The position numbers and the translations under genes are program-made. From Eubacteriales bacterium (GTDB taxonomy: Bacteria; Bacillota; Clostridia; Peptostreptococcales; Anaerovoracaceae), in contig JAQUJQ010000008.1 of assembly GCA_028680875.1 (NCBI GenBank), positions 1-19,035 on the forward strand: a stretch of 19,035 nt of DNA, read 5' to 3'. The first letter of the stretch is position 1. Each line of letters starts with the position of its first letter. Of this stretch, positions 15,213 through 19,035 are shown piece after piece. The notes beneath the pieces were generated by a model. That model did not search any database and was not told the DNA's origin. It saw nothing but the letters and a program-made list of their open reading frames with translations.

Positions 15213-15217
15213 TTAAA

Positions 15218-16309
15218 ATGAATACAGCAAACAGAATTTTTAATTTTTCGGCAGGCCCTTCCATGTTACCGTTACCTGTATTGGAACAGGCCAAAAGAGA
15301 AATGGTAAATTACCAAGGCTGTGGCATGTCTGTTATGGAGATGAGCCATCGTTCTAAAGAGTTTAAAGCAATAATCGAAAGGGCTGAACAAGATCTTAGG
15401 GATCTTATGGATATACCCGATTCATACAAGGTACTGTTTTTACAAGGAGGCGGTTCACTGCAATTCTCTATGATACCGTTAAACCTTTTTCATAAATCTA
15501 AAAAAGCTGATTTCATTATCACCGGATCCTGGGCGAAAAAGGCTGCACAAGAAGCGGCAAAATTTGGTGAAGTGAACATTCTGGCCTCCTCTGAAGAAGA
15601 TACATTTACCTATATTCCTCAGGTAGAGCCTGAAAAGTTCAGCAAGGATGCAGATTATTGTTATATTACCTATAATAATACGATTTATGGTACCCGATAT
15701 ACTAAAATACCTGATACGGGGGATGTTCCTCTCGTTTCTGACTTGTCCTCTATGATATTATCTGAGGAATTAGACCTGACCAAATTTGGTTTGGTTTTCG
15801 CAGGTGCACAAAAAAACATAGGCCCGGCCGGTGTAACCATAGTCATCATTCGAGAAGATCTGATTGGCCTTGCCTCTCAGGAAATACCCACAATGCTGAA
15901 TTATCAAATCCATGCAAAACATGGATCATTATACAATACTCCGCCTTGCTATGCTATCTATATGGCAGGCCTTACCTTCCAATGGATAAAGGAACAGGGA
16001 GGGGTATCCGCCATGCAGAAAATTAATGAGGAAAAAGCCGCCTTACTCTATGGGACCATCGATAATAGTTCTATGTTTCGCTGTCCGGTGGCAGAAAAAG
16101 ACCGCTCCCTGATGAATGTGGTCTTTGTCACCGGCGATGAAGTTCTTGATAAAAAATTCATCGCCCAGGCCAAGGCAGAAGGCCTTATGAACCTTGGCGG
16201 CCACCGAACCGTAGGCGGCATGCGAGCTAGCATCTACAATGCGATGCCAATGAAAGGGGTACAAACTTTAGTAAACTTTATGATAAAATTTGAACGAGAG
16301 AATATATAA
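15218..16309 (+). CDS. serC: Phosphoserine aminotransferase
   Basis: A 363-residue PLP-dependent class V aminotransferase that makes phosphoserine from 3-phosphohydroxypyruvate and glutamate, step two of serine synthesis. Hallmarks are FNFSAGPSMLP at 8-18, GMSVMEMSHRS near 36-46, LQGGGSLQFSM near 74-84, the Schiff-base lysine in FAGAQKNIGPAG near 193-204, and LGGHRTVGGMRASIYNAMP near the C-terminus. The length of about 360 is normal. The start is fixed by AGGAGG 7 nt upstream and the family N-terminus. It leads a two-gene operon with serA, 17 nt apart in frame terms after start correction, and has an extended -10 promoter. Confidence 0.98.
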   Translation: MNTANRIFNFSAGPSMLPLPVLEQAKREMVNYQGCGMSVMEMSHRSKEFKAIIERAEQDLRDLMDIPDSYKVLFLQGGGSLQFSMIPLNLFHKSKKADFIITGSWAKKAAQEAAKFGEVNILASSEEDTFTYIPQVEPEKFSKDADYCYITYNNTIYGTRYTKIPDTGDVPLVSDLSSMILSEELDLTKFGLVFAGAQKNIGPAGVTIVIIREDLIGLASQEIPTMLNYQIHAKHGSLYNTPPCYAIYMAGLTFQWIKEQGGVSAMQKINEEKAALLYGTIDNSSMFRCPVAEKDRSLMNVVFVTGDEVLDKKFIAQAKAEGLMNLGGHRTVGGMRASIYNAMPMKGVQTLVNFMIKFERENI

Positions 16310-16326
16310 AAGAGAAGGTGTATAAA

Positions 16327-17481
16327 ATGTTTAAAATTGGAGTATTAAATAAAATATCCCTCAAAGGCTTATCCTGTCTTACCGGGGATTATACAATAGT
16401 TGAAGATATAGAATCGGCTAATGGAATAATCGTAAGAAGCCATGATATGCACTCAATGGAATTTTCCGAAAATCTGCTCGCTATTGCCCGGGCAGGTGCC
16501 GGTGTCAATAACATTCCGGTGGATCTTTGCTCTAAAAAAGGAATTGTGGTTTTTAACACCCCCGGAGCCAATGCAAACGCTGTAAAAGAACTGGTTCTTA
16601 CCGGTTTACTTATCTCTGCCCGTAATCTGACCAGTGCTATCGCCTGGACCAAAACCCTGACAGAGGATATTCCCAAGACTGTAGAAAAAAACAAATCGAA
16701 ATTTGCAGGTCATGAAATAAAAGGCAAAACATTAGGAGTCATTGGGCTGGGCTCTGTAGGTGTTGAAGTGGCCAATGCCGCAGATTGCTTGGGAATGAAA
16801 GTTCTTGGTTATGACCCTTATATTTCAATATCCTCTGCCCACGAACTTAGCAGCAACGTACAACTATTTGAAGCATTGGATATGCTTTTACCCTTATGCG
16901 ACTATATTACAATTCACGTCCCTTTTTTAAAAAATACAAAGGAAATGATCAACGATCAGCGTTTTTCATTAATGAAGAAAAATGTCTGTTTATTAAACTT
17001 CTCCAGGGATCAGATTGTCAAAGAGGACGATGTTCTTGAAGCCATCGAAAAGGGAATCATTCGAACATACGTAACTGACTTTCCCAATGAAAAGTTTTTA
17101 GGAAATAAAAATATTATATGTATTCCACACCTTGGAGCTTCCACTTTGGAATCTGAAGAAAATTGTGCTATTATGGCAACCGGAGAAATCATGGACTTTT
17201 TAGAAAACGGTAATATCAATAATTCCGTCAACTATCCTACTTGTAGTTTGGGTACTTGTAATGCAAAATCAAGACTTGTAGTTTTGAACAAAAACATCCC
17301 TACCATGTTAGGAAAAATTACCGGAATTCTTGCAGATATGAATATAAACATCAGTGATCTGATTAACCGGAGCAAGGGTGACTATGCCGTTACTTTAGTG
17401 GATATAGACTCTAACATAGATGAAGCAGAAATAAAAAAGGCTCTTGATGTGGATGGAATCATATCCGTACGTGTTATCTAG
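16327..17481 (+). CDS. serA: D-3-phosphoglycerate dehydrogenase
   Basis: A 384-residue NAD-dependent 2-hydroxyacid dehydrogenase that oxidises 3-phosphoglycerate, the first step of serine synthesis. The substrate domain includes RAGAGVNNIP near 55-64. The nucleotide-binding motif is G140-L-G-S-V-G145. Likely catalytic residues are R227, E255 and H268 in IPHLGAST. The usual RGG after the arginine is replaced by R-D-Q (NFSRDQIV), and the DVFENEP box reads DFPNEK, as in a compact subgroup of Firmicutes-type enzymes. A C-terminal ACT domain at about 317-384 suggests serine feedback control. ATG 16327 was chosen because AAGGTG lies 6 nt upstream; an in-frame GTG at 16318 overlaps that SD. The 3' end overlaps the convergent yihY by 8 nt. 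Confidence 0.93.
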   Translation: MFKIGVLNKISLKGLSCLTGDYTIVEDIESANGIIVRSHDMHSMEFSENLLAIARAGAGVNNIPVDLCSKKGIVVFNTPGANANAVKELVLTGLLISARNLTSAIAWTKTLTEDIPKTVEKNKSKFAGHEIKGKTLGVIGLGSVGVEVANAADCLGMKVLGYDPYISISSAHELSSNVQLFEALDMLLPLCDYITIHVPFLKNTKEMINDQRFSLMKKNVCLLNFSRDQIVKEDDVLEAIEKGIIRTYVTDFPNEKFLGNKNIICIPHLGASTLESEENCAIMATGEIMDFLENGNINNSVNYPTCSLGTCNAKSRLVVLNKNIPTMLGKITGILADMNINISDLINRSKGDYAVTLVDIDSNIDEAEIKKALDVDGIISVRVI

Positions 17482-18298
17482 TTTCCTCCCATGCTGCATT
17501 TAAGACAATACCCACTACCATAACATAACCTAAGATATAAAACCATACTAATAGACCTACCACTGTTCCAAGACTGCCATAGAGAAGGTCATAATTGCTA
17601 AAATGAGAAGCATAATAAGAATAGATCCATGAAGCTATTAACATCCCGGCTGAAGTAAGAATACTTCCCGGGAGTAATTTTTTATAGGGTAGTTTCTTTG
17701 AAGGCAAGGTGTAGTTGATGAAACTTATTGCGAAAAAATATATGGCTATGGCAAACGGCCATCGCAATGCATACCAGAACTGATTATAGTTAAAGGGAAT
17801 CTCCAGAATCTCCTCTACATAAAGACCGAAAACGCCTACCAAAGGCTCACCATACACCAAAATGGCTAAACTAAACCCTAAAAGCAATATGGTAATAATT
17901 ACAGTAATAATAGACCGGACTCGTTCACGAATAAACCCTCTTCCGGTATTCAATCCGGTATAGGTATAATTTGCAATTCGTATCATAGAATATTGAGCCT
18001 TTGATGCGGCCCAAAGCGCAAAAACAATGAAAATCAAACTGAAGGTTCCTGAAGGGGTGTAATCTAAATAATCCTGCAGGCTTTCCGCTACTTCTACAGA
18101 AACATATTGGGTAATCAAATCATGTATGATATTCATGGATATAGAAAAAAGCCCCAAAAATTCACCAAAAATAATGAGCAGTGGAACCATAGACATGAGA
18201 AAGAAGAATGCCAATTCAGCTGCAACTCCCTGGTAATAAGGTTTTCGCATTCTCCCGATTACGTTAAATAATATTTCATAAGCCCGTTTTTTACTCAT
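17474..18298 (-). CDS. YihY/BrkB family integral membrane protein
   Basis: A 274-residue inner-membrane protein of the YihY/BrkB family, once mis-named RNase BN. It has about six hydrophobic segments, the conserved N-terminal region AAELAFFFLMSMVPLLI near 26-42, the WAASKAQ segment near 95 and the LLPGSILTS and GSLGTVVGLLVW blocks near the C-terminus, where family members carry the same order. Its function is not established; transport or export roles have been suggested for relatives. The ATG overlaps the rdgB stop by 8 nt, so translation is probably coupled. Its stop overlaps the convergent serA stop by 8 nt, and no terminator is visible between the two genes. Confidence 0.9.
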   Translation of the reverse strand: MSKKRAYEILFNVIGRMRKPYYQGVAAELAFFFLMSMVPLLIIFGEFLGLFSISMNIIHDLITQYVSVEVAESLQDYLDYTPSGTFSLIFIVFALWAASKAQYSMIRIANYTYTGLNTGRGFIRERVRSIITVIITILLLGFSLAILVYGEPLVGVFGLYVEEILEIPFNYNQFWYALRWPFAIAIYFFAISFINYTLPSKKLPYKKLLPGSILTSAGMLIASWIYSYYASHFSNYDLLYGSLGTVVGLLVWFYILGYVMVVGIVLNAAWEETR

Positions 18299-18887
18299 GC
18301 ATCCCCTCCAAGAGTATTTTTAGATTTTGCAGTGCTTTAGCTCTGTGGCTGATCTTATTTTTTACATCTGTTCCCAATTGCCCGAAACTTTGTTTATAGC
18401 CATCCGGAACAAAAATAGGATCGTAACCAAACCCCTTATCTCCTTGCTTTTCATATAATATATGCCCTTTACATTCACCTTTTGCTACCAGGACAGTCTT
18501 CTCTGAAAAGACCATGGCAATTACGGTGACAAACTTGGCCTTTCTTTCTTCCCAGGGTAGATCCCCTAATAATTCCATAAGCTTTTCAATGTTTTTTCCG
18601 TCATTTCCATCCTCACCGGCAAATCGGGCGGATTGTACCCCCGGTGCCCCGTTTAAGGCATCTACCATGAGTCCCGAGTCATCGGCAATTGTAATCATTC
18701 CGCAAACCCTATGAATCTCCATTGCTTTTTTTAACGAATTTTCCTCGAATGTTTTTCCGTCCTCTTCCACATTAATCTGTCCAAATCCTGCATCCTTCAT
18801 TGAATAAATTTGAAAACCAAAGAATTCGGTAATCGCTCTCATTTCTTCAATCTTATGTTTATTCTGTGTTGCAGCAATCGCAATCAT
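18291..18887 (-). CDS. rdgB: XTP/dITP pyrophosphatase (RdgB/HAM1 family)
   Basis: A 198-residue nucleotide-pool cleaning enzyme that hydrolyses dITP, ITP and XTP to the monophosphates, keeping deaminated purines out of DNA and RNA. Hallmarks are the N-terminal ATQNKHKIEEM at 6-16, the catalytic acidic pair D69-D70 in ADDSGLMVDAL, APGVQSARFAG at 81-91, GFGYDPIFVP near 152-161 and ISHRAKAL near 179-186. Length is normal. ATG 18887 is chosen because AGAGGA is 8 nt upstream and the family starts here; an in-frame GTG 11 codons earlier lies inside a hairpin. It is the first gene of an rdgB-yihY pair. Confidence 0.97.
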   Translation of the reverse strand: MIAIAATQNKHKIEEMRAITEFFGFQIYSMKDAGFGQINVEEDGKTFEENSLKKAMEIHRVCGMITIADDSGLMVDALNGAPGVQSARFAGEDGNDGKNIEKLMELLGDLPWEERKAKFVTVIAMVFSEKTVLVAKGECKGHILYEKQGDKGFGYDPIFVPDGYKQSFGQLGTDVKNKISHRAKALQNLKILLEGMHE

Positions 18888-18905
18888 TTCTGCTTTCCTC
18901 TCTTG

Positions 18906-18940
18906 TTTTAAAAACACCACCCGAGAAAGGGTGGTGTTTT
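18906..18940 (-). terminator. Terminator-like hairpin in the rdgB leader
   Basis: A perfect 12-bp stem (AAAACACCACCC / GGGTGGTGTTTT, 18911-18940, 6-nt loop), followed on the minus strand by one more T and AAAAC. It looks like an intrinsic terminator but lies at the predicted start of the rdgB transcript, only 23 nt before the ATG. It may terminate an upstream minus-strand gene outside the window or act as a 5' stem in the rdgB mRNA. Confidence 0.65.
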
Positions 18941-18969
18941 ATTATACCTTTATTTTGGAATCGTGTCCA
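18941..18969 (-). promoter_or_regulatory. Sigma-A promoter of rdgB-yihY
   Basis: On the minus strand, TGGACA (18964-18969), 17 nt, TATAAT (18941-18946): 11 of 12 consensus bases. The -10 touches the hairpin, so transcription should begin inside its 5' arm. Bases 18970-19035 contain no supported gene. Confidence 0.7.
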
Positions 18970-19035
18970 CTAAAACTACTTATAACAATAGCCGAAGAAG
19001 AAATATCCCAAAGGTGTATAATACATACCCTTAAG

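Noticed and set aside
15054..15217. T-box or riboswitch leader for serine genes
   Set aside because: The predicted serC leader is about 35 nt, too short for a T-box, and no specifier or T-box sequence is present.
18970..19035. A short open frame on the minus strand ending in TAG at 18976, possibly the end of an upstream gene
   Set aside because: Only 19 codons are visible and the translation (ending GYCYK) has no recognisable family features. The plus strand is equally open in one frame.
1..19035. Mobile elements, CRISPR arrays, phage genes, toxin-antitoxin or defence genes, tRNA or rRNA genes
   Set aside because: No transposase or integrase, no spaced repeat series, no cloverleaf or rRNA motif was found; the window is a conserved housekeeping region.

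Overview
The window is a 19 kb stretch of chromosome from an AT-rich, endospore-forming, low-GC Gram-positive bacterium, most likely an anaerobic member of the Clostridia. This rests on the spoVT and spoVG sporulation genes, a Firmicutes-type PurR, strong AGGAGG-type ribosome binding sites, sigma-A-like promoters and a gene order that matches a conserved Firmicutes block. I see no mobile element, CRISPR array, phage gene, rRNA, tRNA, defence system or biosynthetic cluster. Coding density is high and no gap exceeds 165 bp. The genes are housekeeping genes; the unusual points are in gene architecture and in the regulatory gaps.

Left and centre (1-10841, all minus strand). In transcription order the genes are purR, spoVG, a glmU-like acetyltransferase, prs, pth, mfd, prsA-like, spoVT, mtaD-like and a spoVB/yabM-like flippase cut by the window edge. 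This is the B. subtilis purR-spoVG-glmU-prs-pth-mfd-spoVT-yabM order, with differences. yabJ, ctc and fin are absent. A PrsA-like lipoprotein sits between mfd and spoVT. An MTA/SAH deaminase is inserted between spoVT and the flippase. The gene in the glmU position encodes only the acetyltransferase half of GlmU. The block links PRPP supply (prs) to the PRPP-sensing purine repressor (purR), and adds UDP-GlcNAc precursor synthesis, translation rescue (pth), transcription-coupled repair (mfd) and sporulation control.

Centre right (10842-13787). murC diverges from purR and converges on a D-Ala-D-Ala carboxypeptidase gene. A perfect 26-bp palindrome lies between them and probably terminates both. 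Both products act in peptidoglycan metabolism.

Right (13839-18887). An ApgM-type phosphoglycerate mutase is divergent from serC-serA. This brings 3-phosphoglycerate handling next to the first two enzymes of serine synthesis. serA converges on and overlaps yihY, which is the second gene of an rdgB-yihY pair. The last ~95 bp hold a promoter for rdgB and no supported gene.

Promoters of sigma-A type can be read upstream of most units, and one sigma-G/F-like promoter lies upstream of spoVT. The main points for follow-up are: the stand-alone GlmU acetyltransferase; a promoter matching all 12 consensus bases inside the last codons of mfd; tandemly duplicated Shine-Dalgarno segments in the leaders of serC and the carboxypeptidase gene; and a terminator-like hairpin at the predicted 5' end of the rdgB transcript.
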